From: Bolinopsis microptera
Taxonomy: Eukaryota > Ctenophora > Tentaculata > Lobata > Bolinopsidae
Direction of reading: 5' to 3'
NCBI RefSeq assembly: GCF_026151205.1
Contig: NC_087072.1
Span: forward strand, 17,933,669-17,997,668
Length of the DNA stretch: 64,000 nucleotides
The stretch's first letter is position 1; every line of letters begins with the position of its first letter. Below are positions 32,340 through 43,299 of this stretch, piece after piece. Under the pieces are notes generated by a model. The model was not told the DNA's origin, searched no databases, and worked only from the letters and a program-made list of their open reading frames with translations. The position numbers were made by a program, and so were the translations under genes.

Positions 32340-33264
32340 TCGCTACTACCAGCAGCCCATTTTATTTGGAGATACTGGTATAGAGATCACATGTGATGGG
32401 GAGTGTCATCTGGGAGCAGTGATAGGTGGAGAGGAGGCTAGAGAGACGTATGTAAAAAAGAAAGTAGAGAAATGGGTGAAGGATGTAGACTTGAGTTGTC
32501 AGATATCGCCCTTGATGAACCTCAGGCAGCCCTATCAGGGTATACCAAAGCCCTATGTCATTGGTGGACCTTTGTGATGCATACCATCCAAGACACTAAA
32601 GACCTCTTCATCCCATTGGAGAAGTGTATAAGAGAAAAGTTCACCCCGGCAATTATTGGTAGGAATGTGTCTGATCTGCACAGGAGAATGTTTGCGCTAC
32701 CTGAAAGACTAGGGGGGCTTGGTATTGTTAATCCAGTAGAGATCGCGGAGAAGGAATATCAGACGTCACTCAAGATAACAGAGGAGCTGGTTGACCTCAT
32801 CAATCACCAGGAGACATCCCTGATGAAGTTGGTTAAAATTAAGATAAAGGGCAGAGTAGACAGCCTCAAGTTAGTTAAAGAATTACGCTTGTTCAAAAGA
32901 CTTCTGGATATTCTTGACCTTTGTCACACTTTTACTACATCTATTGGATGAAACCAGATTAAGACCTGATCTGCTTGGTCTGAACAAGTCTGAACCATAA
33001 TCAGTCAAACCATTAATTACCTTAAAAGCTTCAATAAGGTCCCCACGTTTCATAAGGAGACTTGCTGTGTTGATAGCCACCAAGACCAAGGAGGACTACA
33101 GCAAGGTGATGTGTAACATTAGGAAACGCCTGAGCATGGATACAATGAGTAGTGTGCTAGAAGCAGTTAGAGGTGTACGTGGAAAGACAAAGAAGGCATG
33201 GACCACCCCAATATCCAATGTCTCCTTCAACCTGATACCTGAGGAGAAGAGCTACGAGGGATAG
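32340..33264 (+). pseudogene. Retroelement relic (post-RT domain) with inserted LINE tail
   Basis: A plus-strand frame reads GAVIGGEEARETYVKKKVEK, then after a shift ALDEPQAALSGYTKALCHWW, LFIPLEKCIREKFTPAIIGR and LPERLGGLGIVNPVEIAEKE. This block recurs after the reverse transcriptase in many animal retroelement polyproteins. Inside it, 32883-33075 reads on the minus strand as a CR1-like ORF2 tail (KRGDLIEAFKVINGL). After that the plus frame resumes (KTKEDYSKVMCNIRKRLSMD) and stops at 33264. Frameshifts make it non-functional. The parent family was not pinned down. Confidence 0.5.
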
Positions 33265-33269
33265 ATGAT

Positions 33270-33990
33270 ATCTATTGCTCAGGATCTACGATTGTGCTCT
33301 GCCAATTGCATCACTTGATTTAATTTTTATATTACTTAAAAAAATTGTATTTTACTTGACATTTTTCATATCTTGAGAGCAAAAAAAGGAGAGGATTTAA
33401 GGGCTGATTATTTTCTCCAAATGAAGATCAATTGGCATAGAACGGAACTGTCCATAACACAACAGAACTTTGGATAAAAATTAATAATACGAGGGGTCAC
33501 ATTCCAATGTACGTAAACTTGAACGTATTAAAAAGGTATTCAAACAATATATATATACACAGATAACTGGTCATTGTCCAGTTATAAGTTTGAGACACCC
33601 TTAACATTAATAAATAGGCCAATTCAATAAATAAAACTTGTACGTAAAATGAAGGCAAGTAAACATTTCTAATCACATGGAGACACATTCATCCATCCCA
33701 AAGGGCGTGCCAATGACTCCTACACAATCTCCTGAGGTCGGTCAGGAGACCGTAATAATTTTTTGAAAACTGGCCACGGGCCTAAATATTACATATCAAT
33801 CAATTACAATTCATTAACATTACCAATATTAAAAACTATCGAAAATATTCAAGAAAGTATTCTCAAGCCAAAGGGCTCAATATTTAAATCTAAATCTTCA
33901 ATATTGTCTGGTTTATATCGCAAATTGGGCCCTCTGTCCCCCCTTATCGAAAAAAAGACCGTAATAATTCACAATTAGGGGGCTGATTTT
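33270..33990. other. Flank of the Penelope-like array, no gene
   Basis: AT-rich sequence. The word GACCGTAATAATT occurs twice, near 33750 and 33960, bounding about 210 bp; it may mark a small insertion. Nothing else recognised. Confidence 0.35.
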
Positions 33991-33997
33991 TGCATTC

Positions 33998-36900
33998 AAT
34001 CTCATTAAACTATATAAAAAATAAGTATAAAGAATAAGGAAAAGGAACGGGAATGAAGCCAATACCAGAAGTGAAACCCCACCAAAGAATAATTGATCCT
34101 TAGGTAGACCTGGTGAAATAAAGTAACTGAACTGTAAGTTTAAGAAAAGACGGAAGGAATAAAGGAGAGAGGAAATAATGTTATGTGAACATCATCAGCA
34201 GATGACTTGGCACACCGGTTTCGGGGGTTTAATACCTGTACCGGTTTAATGTGCCAAGACCCCCTGGCAATCACTCGTCAGTGATCACCTGTTCACGTTA
34301 AATGTGATGTCAAGGATGTCGCTGACATCAAGTATACTGTATTTGTACAGAATACTAGGTCGGTCTTTCAGAAGCTTTCTGAATTTACTCTTCAGGAGTC
34401 TGTCATTATAACATCTTGAAAGAAGTGTCCTATAAAGGGTGTTGGTAGAATACAGAAAAGAATCAAGGTCAGAGATAATGGAAGAGTAACGAAGGACCTG
34501 ACCGTAAAAAACATTATAACCAACAGAAGAGGAAATATTACTGTTAGGAAAGGTGTACATGACCACAGGAAAGTTGAAGTCATCAAGTTTGTTGTAAAGC
34601 TTGGTGGCGACGTGTCCGGAGTTATTCATCGAGATGTTGATGTCGAGATAGTTTACGGACTTATTGTCGTCACCACTCCTCTCCATAAGCAGGTCAGGTG
34701 GATAAATGGACCTGATTAGGTTAGAGAAATGCAAATAGTTCATGGTGTTGAGGTCGTCGACATATCTGCAGTTTCTTGAGAGGAGCTTAGCGAGACCGAA
34801 CTTCTTTTCTTTGATTAGGCGTGTCATGTAGTTGAATTCACACTTCCCTAGCGAAAGATCAGCGAACTGGCTACTAGAATTCCCTCCCATGGGAATGCCT
34901 TTCGTTTGTCTTAAAATCTGATCCCCAAAACAAACAAAAGTGTTAAACAGAATAAATGTAATAGCTGTTTTGAGTTTATCAGCAGAAAAACATAAGTATC
35001 CGTTATATTCCTTTTTAGAGAAAAAATTGTTGTTCTTATACAGAGAAACACAAATAAATTTATTCGTATTACTAAAGAGGAGATCTATTAGCTCGAAAAG
35101 CAGTGACTGTACAACCTGAAGGTCTAGATTGGTATACAGAGTGGTAAAGTCGTATACCTGCATATTAAAAATCTCTAGTCTAGGCAGCCTTTCCAGGAAC
35201 TGTTTAGAGCTGTTAATGCTCCAGTCGCAGTTAATTCCAGTATTGTTGTAGATAGAGTTGCAGTATTTGGAAAAGTATTCTTTTAAAACTTTTAAAGCTT
35301 TGTTGACTACAACTGATATCTGCTTAGTGGTACATTTACTGGCCCCAGCTATAAATCTAGACTTATAAGGATTCTTGTGAAGTTTAGGAATCCAAAAGAT
35401 TCTCGGTAGACAAAGGTTGTCCTCAGAAACACGAATATTAAAGTTATCTTTAATGAAGTTCACATGTTCCTGAATAATATCATCCTCTACAGAGTTAACC
35501 GGATGATAAGTAGAATTGCCACGACACTCTAGAGAAGTGAGATCGTAGCCAAGTTCGTTGAGAAGGGTTAAAAGATAAAACTTCTTGCAGACAAAAACAT
35601 AATTATTTGAAGCTTTATCTACGGAGCAAATAATAAAAGAAGACGAAAGACTGTCGAGATAAGATTTAACATCATCCCTTTGTAGAATGGAATTGTAGGG
35701 AGTGAAGTTATTAGGGGAGGAGGAGAGGAAGTTAAGGCGATTGGTGAAGATCCGGGAGACCTCATCTTTCCAATCCTGGAATTCCAAACATGAAAGTCCA
35801 TGTTTCCTAGCCATACGGGTGGCGAAGTTGGCTGAACACTCGTTGAGGCTCTCCAAGATTTGCTCAGGAGGAACAGACACAGGTTCCCTAAATTTGGTAC
35901 CGTAACTCATGATGCCTCTTAAATCCTCGTGCTCAATGAAAGCAAGGTCACCGGTGATGATGTGGCCTCGAGGCTGATAGCAATAAGGGTTACTGGAACA
36001 GGGGCAATCACCTTCCAGGATGGAGGAAATAGTAGTATTATCAAGTGATTTAAGGAATCTATTATAATTAAAAAGCTTACGCCCGACAGGAATATCGTAC
36101 TTATAGTAAACTTTTAAGGGAAGGAAAGGCGTAAGGTTTGGAGGGAGAAGAGTCAAGATCCTAGAGTCACGAATGACTGATTCTATTCGGAGTTTATCAA
36201 ATATTTTAGAACAATAGTGAAAAGTGATAAACTCGCTATTAACAGAGGTGATATTAGGAGAAGAAGTGCTGTCTTGGCCAGCAAAAGATTGTATAACAAG
36301 GAAAATGGCTCCAGATTTGCAGAGGGAATGAGAGCTAAGTTGCTTGAGCTCGCCTTTTTGAAGGCTACTTATATCTTTATAAAAGCTGTATTTGCTTTCA
36401 GAAATTTTTCTTTTTAAACTTTCATATTTATTGTCAATCTCTCTTAAAGTGAGAGTCCTTTTGTATATTCTATCTTCATGGCTTTTGTTTTTCTTTTTTC
36501 TGCCATGTCCTCTTTTATATCTTTTTATTTTACTTTTAAAATAAATATCGTTAAAGTTGCTTTTAGAAATATTACCAGAACCTTTTATGTTGTCATTGAG
36601 ACCTAGAGGGTGAGCAGTGCTCAGGAGATTAATCCAAAGAAGTTCCCTGTCAGCTAAGGCCAGACGAGGGTCTTCAGTAGAGGAAGGGTCAATAAAATCA
36701 ATAATTTGAATGGAGGCGTCATGAAAATTATGACCGGGAGTATTAAAGTGGTCATGGACAAAGGAGGATTTGCCGGCTTTAACCGAAGCACGGTGTCCAT
36801 TCATGCGTTCATTAAGGCGCTGTTCTGTGAGCCCAACATATTGAATACCACAAGAACAAGTGAGGAGATAGATAATAGAAGAAGATTTACAAGAAAAGGA

Positions 36901-37512
36901 TTCAGAGTGAGTTAACATGAAAGAATTATTAGTAACGTAACTGGTGAAAATATTACTTGACCTGAATGGTTTACAGGTGAGACATCTTGACTTATTACAC
37001 GGTGTTATATCAGGGGAAATAATACTGTTGGGATGAATCCAAGTGTTGGATGTGATGTTATATATTTTATTTCCTTTCTTAAGTCAAGAATTTACAGGAC
37101 AAACTTAACAGCCGACTCCAACTGAAAAAGCCCTGGGAACCATCACCAACCAGATGCCTTGGGGCTGCCAAGGTTAAGCGGGCGTTAGGTGACATGAACT
37201 AATGTTCTCCCACTGTCACAGTGCAGCCAAGCAGAGTGCTGTTGTTCCAAGAACACTCTTTATAACCGGATCACACACTGCCGCTGCTTCTCGTACCGTA
37301 GCTAGGGCGGGCAGCTCACGCCCCTGTTTGGTCTAAGGAACAGAAAACATGAAGGGAAACACTCCTGAAGAACTGTGCAAAAGGGGGTAATAATATCATA
37401 AAAAGGGCCAACTAGCAAAAACTAAGGACGTAAATCATATAATAACAAGCTATCACTTGGCGCATCCGGCAGGGCGGAGGAACCGCCACACACTTTCAAC
37501 AGTGATACAAAT
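33998..37512 (-). mobile_element. Penelope-like element, Naiad type, copy 1 (near complete)
   Basis: The unit holds a long ORF on the minus strand (34285 to about 37070), a 3' region (34284-33998) that is repeated almost exactly at 37800-37513, and about 430 bp of upstream sequence. The two 3' regions lie head to tail, as is common for Penelope-like elements. The 3' region contains an inverted pair TTGGCACA/TGTGCCAA around an ACCGGT palindrome. Copy 2 lies immediately upstream in the direction of transcription. Confidence 0.75.
34285..37070 (-). CDS. Penelope-like retroelement protein with N-terminal GIY-YIG nuclease and RT
   Basis: The protein begins upstream of the first ATG at 36918: the open frame extends to about 37070 and includes TPCNKSRCLTCKPF, a Cys-rich zinc-binding segment. 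Next comes the GIY-YIG endonuclease (IIYLLTCSCGIQYVGLTEQR...RMNGH), then a basic segment, and the reverse transcriptase, with FTTLYTNLD, GIPMGGNSSSQFADL and the catalytic YVDD in CRYVDDLNTM. In canonical Penelope elements GIY-YIG is C-terminal. The N-terminal position with a C-x-C pair inside is the hallmark of the permuted Naiad/Chlamys clade. The frame is uninterrupted over more than 870 codons, so the copy may be young. No start codon was found upstream, so the true start or a leader exon is unresolved. Confidence 0.85.
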
Positions 37513-38253
37513 TGCAATCTCATTAAACTATATAAAAAATAAGTATAAAGAATAAGGAAAAGGAACGGGAATGAAGCCAATACCAGAAGTGAAACCCCAC
37601 CAAAGAATAATTGATCCTTAGGTAGACCTGGTGAAATAAAGTAACTGAACTGTAAGTTTAAGAAAAGACGGAAGGAATAAAGGAGAGAGGAAATAATGTT
37701 ATGTGAACATCATCAGCAGATGACTTGGCACACCGGTTTCGGGGGTTTAATACCTGTACCGGTTTAATGTGCCAAGACCCCCTAGCAATCACTCGTCAGT
37801 GATCACCTGTTCACGTTAAATGTGATGTCAAGGATGTCGCTGACATCAAGTATACTGTATTTGTACAGAATACTAGGTCGGTCTTTCAGAAGCTTTCTGA
37901 ATTTACTCTTCAGGAGTCTGTCATTATAACATCTTGAAAGAAGTGTCCTATAAAGGGTGTTGGTAGAATACAGAAAAGAATCAAGGTCAGAGATAATGGA
38001 AGAGTAACGAAGGACCTGACCGTAAAAAACATTATAACCAACAGAAGAGGAAATATTACTGTTAGGAAAGGTGTACATGACCACAGGAAAGTTGAAGTCA
38101 TCAAGTTTGTTGTAAAGCTTGGTGGCGACGTGTCCGGAGTTATTCATCGAGATGTTGATGTCGAGATAGTTTACGGACTTATTGTCGTCACCACTCCTCT
38201 CCAACTAATTACAACACTACAAATCTATTACATTTATTGAGTTTCAGGAAGCA

Positions 38254-39816
38254 ATGTCAATGGCGGGCCATAAGGGGCACGAGGCCCTGGCCAGTAAGAA
38301 GCTCAAGAAGACTCTAAAGCCAAAGAAGAACTCTGTTATACTTCCTGTATTTGAAGACGGCTCGTGTAAACAGTGTGGGAGTAATGACACTGTGAATGAA
38401 TCGATTATCTGTAATGTCTGTGATGGGATGTTTCACTCCGCTTGTCGCAAAAAAACCGGTGTTCAATTTCCTGAGTCCATTTGTACAAATACCTTCCGTG
38501 CTAAGGTGAGACCTATGATTGCAGATCAAGCTCGTTGGGGTTATTTTCTATTCGTATGTGAAGATTGCATTTCACTGGTAGATGACACCCGTTCTTCCAA
38601 AAACTTTTCTCCACCTGGTCCACCTGTACCATCTGTGGTAGATTCTCCTAAGTCCAACCCTGTGATGAGTCATGATAATGGTCATGATGAAGCTCCTGAT
38701 ATTCTCTCCAAAGTTGAGCATCTGATGAGGGCAAACAACTCTGCCCTTCTGGAATCATTTCGTGAGGAAATGCATAGCATTATTGTCGACAAGCTTGCTC
38801 TATGTGCTCCAGCTTCTGAACATTCGCTGGAAGAGCGAGTTTCTAATGTTAACAAGGAAAACTTGCAATCCCGGTCTCCAAGTGCACTGTCCTCTTACAG
38901 CAATTTTGCTGAAGCTCTTGTAGGTGGTTCTAGTTCTCCTCAGCCAAGTAAAGTGTCCGCTAACATAAATCAAATTAGCAAGGAAAGTAAAGAGATATTG
39001 GTGCTAGATAGTCCCTTTCCTTCTGCTGATATTTCATCTGCTCCAGATGTTCTATCTGAGTTGCTCTATGACACACGATTGATTGCTATGAAAACTAGCC
39101 TACTAGATTCACATAAGAAGATAACGCTAGTTTTTCCATCTTCATCTGATAGGCTGAAGGCTAAAAGTCTTATTGAAAACTCTGATGTCATTAAATTACT
39201 TGGTTTTCACATCACTCTTTCACAGAAAGCTCTCCCTAAGGTCACTGTGTCTAATATTCCCAGTCAGATATTCGAAACCATTGATCGCTCTGATTTGCCC
39301 GCTGAAGATTTCCGGTTACAGACTAAAAAAGCTCTTCTAGATATTATTCCCTTGAAAAATCCTGGACTTAAACACTTGCTAGATAATGAGCATTTCTTTG
39401 AAATTGTGTACATAAATGTTGGACTAAGGTACACTACTGCTGGGATCAAGGTCTCTCCTCAGATTAGGAACCTATTAACAGGAGACGGCAAAATCTTCAT
39501 TCTGAATAGTGCTTGTCCTGTAAAGGATAGATTCATCATCAAGCAGTGCTATAATTGTCAGAAGCTCCACCATATTTCCCAAAATTGTCCTGAGAAAGAA
39601 AATCTGGTTTGTATGTATTGCAGCGGTAGGCATAGAACATCAGACTGTCATTACAAGGAAGACCCTAGCAGACATAGATGTCGCAATTGCAGTCTGTCAA
39701 AAGATCCAAGAATCGCATCTCACTGTAACACTCACCATTCCAGCTCAGAGCAGTGCCCCATCATGCAACATGCATTGAATCGGTATAAACAAAACATCCT
39801 TACTTCAAAAAACTAG
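38254..39816 (+). CDS. LINE ORF1: PHD-like finger plus zinc knuckles
   Basis: The 520-residue protein begins with a Cys/His cluster resembling a PHD finger (CKQCGSNDTVNESIICNVCDGMFHSAC, residues about 33-60; listed here only as landmarks C33 to C60). The middle has an RRM-like stretch with LVFPSSSDRLKAKSL, and the C-terminus has CCHC-type knuckles (CYNCQKLHHISQNC; CMYCSGRHRTSDC; CRNCSLSKD). PHD-like ORF1 proteins with knuckles occur in CR1-group LINEs and are thought to bind the element RNA as a chaperone. The start ATG is the first in frame after a stop and is followed by a second Met two codons on. Confidence 0.8.
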   Translation: MSMAGHKGHEALASKKLKKTLKPKKNSVILPVFEDGSCKQCGSNDTVNESIICNVCDGMFHSACRKKTGVQFPESICTNTFRAKVRPMIADQARWGYFLFVCEDCISLVDDTRSSKNFSPPGPPVPSVVDSPKSNPVMSHDNGHDEAPDILSKVEHLMRANNSALLESFREEMHSIIVDKLALCAPASEHSLEERVSNVNKENLQSRSPSALSSYSNFAEALVGGSSSPQPSKVSANINQISKESKEILVLDSPFPSADISSAPDVLSELLYDTRLIAMKTSLLDSHKKITLVFPSSSDRLKAKSLIENSDVIKLLGFHITLSQKALPKVTVSNIPSQIFETIDRSDLPAEDFRLQTKKALLDIIPLKNPGLKHLLDNEHFFEIVYINVGLRYTTAGIKVSPQIRNLLTGDGKIFILNSACPVKDRFIIKQCYNCQKLHHISQNCPEKENLVCMYCSGRHRTSDCHYKEDPSRHRCRNCSLSKDPRIASHCNTHHSSSEQCPIMQHALNRYKQNILTSKN

Positions 39817-39845
39817 CTACAAACTCTAAGTCAGAATGTCAGAGT

Positions 39846-42740
39846 ATGAACTTTGCCCTGTTCAATTGCAGATCCATCTGCAATAAAACTGCTGGAGTCA
39901 TGCAATTGCTTGAAGACTTTGATACTGATATTTGCTGTGCTACAGAAACTTGGCTGAGAAAAGATGACAATGCTAAGTTTTCTGAGATGAAAGAACTTGG
40001 ATATTCCATTCATAGCCAGCCAAGAGCTGGGCGGGGAGGAGGTGTTGCTGTTCTGTATAAGAAAAGTCTTAAAGTGACTCCTCAGAAGTGCAAACGATTC
40101 AAAACGTTTGAGTCTTGTGAATGTACCTTCAAATCATCTTCTGGAGATATACTACGAATTGTTTCAATTTACCGTTCTGGCACCTCCACATCTCAGAGTG
40201 CTAACATCCCCCAATTTCTAACTGACTTTGAGCAACTCTTGGTTGATTTAGTAGACAAACCTGGAAAGCCCTTGATCATGGGTGATTTTAATATCCACAT
40301 TGAAGACGAAAATGATTCAGTTGCACAAAGGTTTAATTCACTACTTAAGTCCTGTGGGTGGGTGCAACAAATTTCAGCTGCAACACACAGAGATGGGGGC
40401 ATATTAGATCTTGTAATTACCAGGGACGGTTCTTTTACTCACGATTGCATTGAAGTTCTAGATCCTGTCATTACTGATTCTGGCACATCGTCTGACCACT
40501 ACTTTGTTGCTTTTAATTGCAATGTATCTCCAGCACCCATAGGCACTCTAGAACCAATTACTTACAGAAACATTGCTTGCATAGACCTAGATGCTTTTGT
40601 TGAGGACATTCTTAAGTCAAAACTATGTGACACTGATTGCTTCAATGACCTCGATAGTGCAGTTGATATCTATGAGTCTGAGTTGAGCAGTATTTTAGAC
40701 AAGCATGCTAAAGAAAAAACTTTCATCCCAAGAAAAGATCATAACGCTGAATGGTGGTCTACACACTGTCAACAAGCAAAAGTAATGAGAAGAAAGATTG
40801 AGAGACTGTATCAAAAGAATCATGATTGCCCAGATTATAAACGACTGTACAGGAAAGCATCAGAGAGAGCATCCTTAGTCATTGTATCCACAAGAGATCA
40901 CTTCTACAAAACAAGGTTACAAGATAGTGCAGGTGATGCTAAAAAGACTTATTCCATCGTTAATAAGTTGCTCAATAAAGAAAAAGTTAGTACTACTACT
41001 CCTTCTTGCTCTTCAAATCTTGAGAGTGCTAACAACTTTGCACAGTTCTTTAAATCAAAGGTCGACAACATATACAACAACATTTATTTAGAACAACAAT
41101 CCCAAGATTCTCCTAACTCAGATGAATTTGTTCCTCTTTCTAATAGCCCAAAGATAGTACAATTCCGTCATGTGTCTGATGAAGAACTAGTAAGCATCAT
41201 AAAGAATATGTCCAACAAATTCTGTGATCTTGACCCCATACCTACAAAGATTCTCATCAAGTGTCTCCCAGAACTCCTTCCTCTGATCTCATTTATAGTT
41301 AATGAATCATTAGTTAAAGGTGAGTTTCCTATAAAACTTAAGGAGGCTCTCATTCGTCCAAGTTTGAAGAAACGTGGCCTTGACGGTGAATCTCTATCTA
41401 ACTATAGGCCTATTAGCAATCTCTCATTCTTGTCAAAAATCATTGAGAAGTGTGTATCTATACAGCTCACCAGTTATCTTGAGGACAACAACTTGCTTTC
41501 TAAAGTTCAGTCCGGCTATAGGAAGTTTCATAGCTGTGAAACTGCAACAACCAGAATCCATAACGACATCTTGATAACTATTGACAAGAAAACTAAAGTT
41601 GTTCTTTTACTTCTAGATTTGAGTGCTGCCTTTGATACTGTCAATCACCCAAGATTAATCAAGAAGCTAAGATCTGCTTATGGCATTACAGGCATTGCTC
41701 TTACATGGATCAGGTCCTACTTGGCTAACCGTTCATTTTGTGTCAAAGTCAAGGATTCGTCTTCCTCATCAACTGTTCTTGAGATAGGTGTGCCACAAGG
41801 TTCAATCCTTGGCCCCCTGCTATTCATATTGTACACCAAAGATCTTGAGAACATTGCAAGTATGCATGGGTGCTGTATTCATTTGTATGCTGATGACACC
41901 CAGCTGTATTTCACTCTTGATTCTGATGACCCATCACAGCTAGAGCACAATATGGAACACTGTATGTCTGATATCAAGAAATGGATGACAAACAATTTCC
42001 TTCAACTGAATTCTTCTAAGACTGAAGTCATCGTTATATCCTCTAAATTTGACTCAAAAAATATTCCAGCCTCTCTACAGATTGTTAAGGATCAAGAGCC
42101 ACATGTTGTTAGTGGAACTGTGAAGAGTCTTGGGCTGTATTTGGACAGTTATCTTTCAATGAGTGATCAGATTACGTCAGTGGTTCAAGCATGTAATATT
42201 CAGATCAGAAATTTGTGGTTTATTGCATCAAAACTGTCTTTTAACCTTAAGATTCAGCTTGTTCATGCTCTAGTACTCTCTAGAATTGATTATTGCAATA
42301 GCGTATATTTTGGACTGAGCTCTTATGATTTAAGTCGTTTACAGAAGGTGCAAAATTCTGCTGTAAGATTTATTTTCGGGAGAGGAAGAAAGGCACACAC
42401 TACTCCACTACTTAAGAAAGTTCATTTTCTACCAGTTAGATTTAGAATAGATTTTAAGATTGCCCTACTTGCCTACAAGTGTTTAAATAATATAGCTCCT
42501 CCTTACTTAAAAGAGTTGATATTTCCTAGGCAGCAAAGTTTTAAAAATGTACGTCTTGATAATGATTATTTTTACCTTAGTTTTCCGCCCTCTCCTAACT
42601 ATGTAAACACAGAGAAAGCTTTTAGTCACTGTGCAGTTAAAGTATTTAATTCCTTGCCATACGACATAAGATCAGCTGAGTCAGTTACATCTTTCAAGAC
42701 CAAACTTAAAACATACTTCTTTTCTCTAGCATTTGATTGA
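39846..42740 (+). CDS. LINE ORF2: EEP endonuclease and reverse transcriptase
   Basis: The 964-residue protein has an endonuclease/exonuclease/phosphatase domain at about residues 1-225 (FNCRSICNKT, ETWL, IMGDFNIH, SDHYFVAF). A reverse transcriptase follows at about 490-760, with YRPISNLSFLSKIIEK, LDLSAAFDTVNH, GVPQGSILGPLLF and the catalytic HLYADDTQLY. The C-terminal tail (NSAVRFIFGRGRK...LPVRFRIDFKIALLAYKCLN) is of the CR1/L2/Jockey-superfamily type. It carries out target-primed reverse transcription. All catalytic motifs look intact. Confidence 0.9.
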   Translation: MNFALFNCRSICNKTAGVMQLLEDFDTDICCATETWLRKDDNAKFSEMKELGYSIHSQPRAGRGGGVAVLYKKSLKVTPQKCKRFKTFESCECTFKSSSGDILRIVSIYRSGTSTSQSANIPQFLTDFEQLLVDLVDKPGKPLIMGDFNIHIEDENDSVAQRFNSLLKSCGWVQQISAATHRDGGILDLVITRDGSFTHDCIEVLDPVITDSGTSSDHYFVAFNCNVSPAPIGTLEPITYRNIACIDLDAFVEDILKSKLCDTDCFNDLDSAVDIYESELSSILDKHAKEKTFIPRKDHNAEWWSTHCQQAKVMRRKIERLYQKNHDCPDYKRLYRKASERASLVIVSTRDHFYKTRLQDSAGDAKKTYSIVNKLLNKEKVSTTTPSCSSNLESANNFAQFFKSKVDNIYNNIYLEQQSQDSPNSDEFVPLSNSPKIVQFRHVSDEELVSIIKNMSNKFCDLDPIPTKILIKCLPELLPLISFIVNESLVKGEFPIKLKEALIRPSLKKRGLDGESLSNYRPISNLSFLSKIIEKCVSIQLTSYLEDNNLLSKVQSGYRKFHSCETATTRIHNDILITIDKKTKVVLLLLDLSAAFDTVNHPRLIKKLRSAYGITGIALTWIRSYLANRSFCVKVKDSSSSSTVLEIGVPQGSILGPLLFILYTKDLENIASMHGCCIHLYADDTQLYFTLDSDDPSQLEHNMEHCMSDIKKWMTNNFLQLNSSKTEVIVISSKFDSKNIPASLQIVKDQEPHVVSGTVKSLGLYLDSYLSMSDQITSVVQACNIQIRNLWFIASKLSFNLKIQLVHALVLSRIDYCNSVYFGLSSYDLSRLQKVQNSAVRFIFGRGRKAHTTPLLKKVHFLPVRFRIDFKIALLAYKCLNNIAPPYLKELIFPRQQSFKNVRLDNDYFYLSFPPSPNYVNTEKAFSHCAVKVFNSLPYDIRSAESVTSFKTKLKTYFFSLAFD

Positions 42741-43248
42741 TTTTGCATTTACATAGGTAAAATGAACTTGTCATGTCTAATTTTCAATTAAACTAAGCTC
42801 AGTTAATGTAAGAGCCGCTTTAGAAAGCACTGGAGTTTATCTCCAGGATTAAATTATATCGAATTATATGATTTAGCTATAAGGCGGTTTATAAATGTTG
42901 TAATTATTATTATTATAAGCAGGTCAGGTGGATAAATGGACCTGATTAGGTTAGAGAAATGCAAATAGTTCATGGTGTTGAGGTCGTCGACATATCTGCA
43001 GTTTCTTGAGAGGAGCTTAGCGAGACCGAACTTCTTTTCTTTGATTAGGCGTGTCATGTAGTTGAATTCACACTTCCCTAGCGAAAGATCAGCGAACTGG
43101 CTACTAGAATTCCCTCCCATGGGAATGCCTTTCGTTTGTCTTAAAATCTGATCCCCAAAACAAACAAAAGTGTTAAACAGAATAAATGTAATAGCTGTTT
43201 TGAGTTTATCAGCAGAAAAACAAAAGTATCCGTTATATTCCTTTTTAG

Positions 43249-43299
<51 letters not shown>

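Larger units (their letters stand above)
38205..42916 (+). mobile_element. CR1/L2-like LINE, apparently intact, nested in the PLE
   Basis: The element has a 49-nt leader, ORF1 (38254-39816), a 29-nt spacer, ORF2 (39846-42740) and a 3' UTR ending in ATT repeats (ATTATTATTATT) at the junction. A 3' microsatellite-type end in place of poly(A), with no evident target-site duplication, is typical of CR1/L2-group elements. Both ORFs are open throughout. The insertion is younger than the surrounding Penelope copy. Confidence 0.85.

Noticed and set aside
37081-37512. Possible separate small RNA gene or SINE upstream of Penelope copy 1
   Set aside because: The stretch is GC-richer and has short inverted repeats, but no Pol III boxes were convincing; it is more simply the 5' region of the element.
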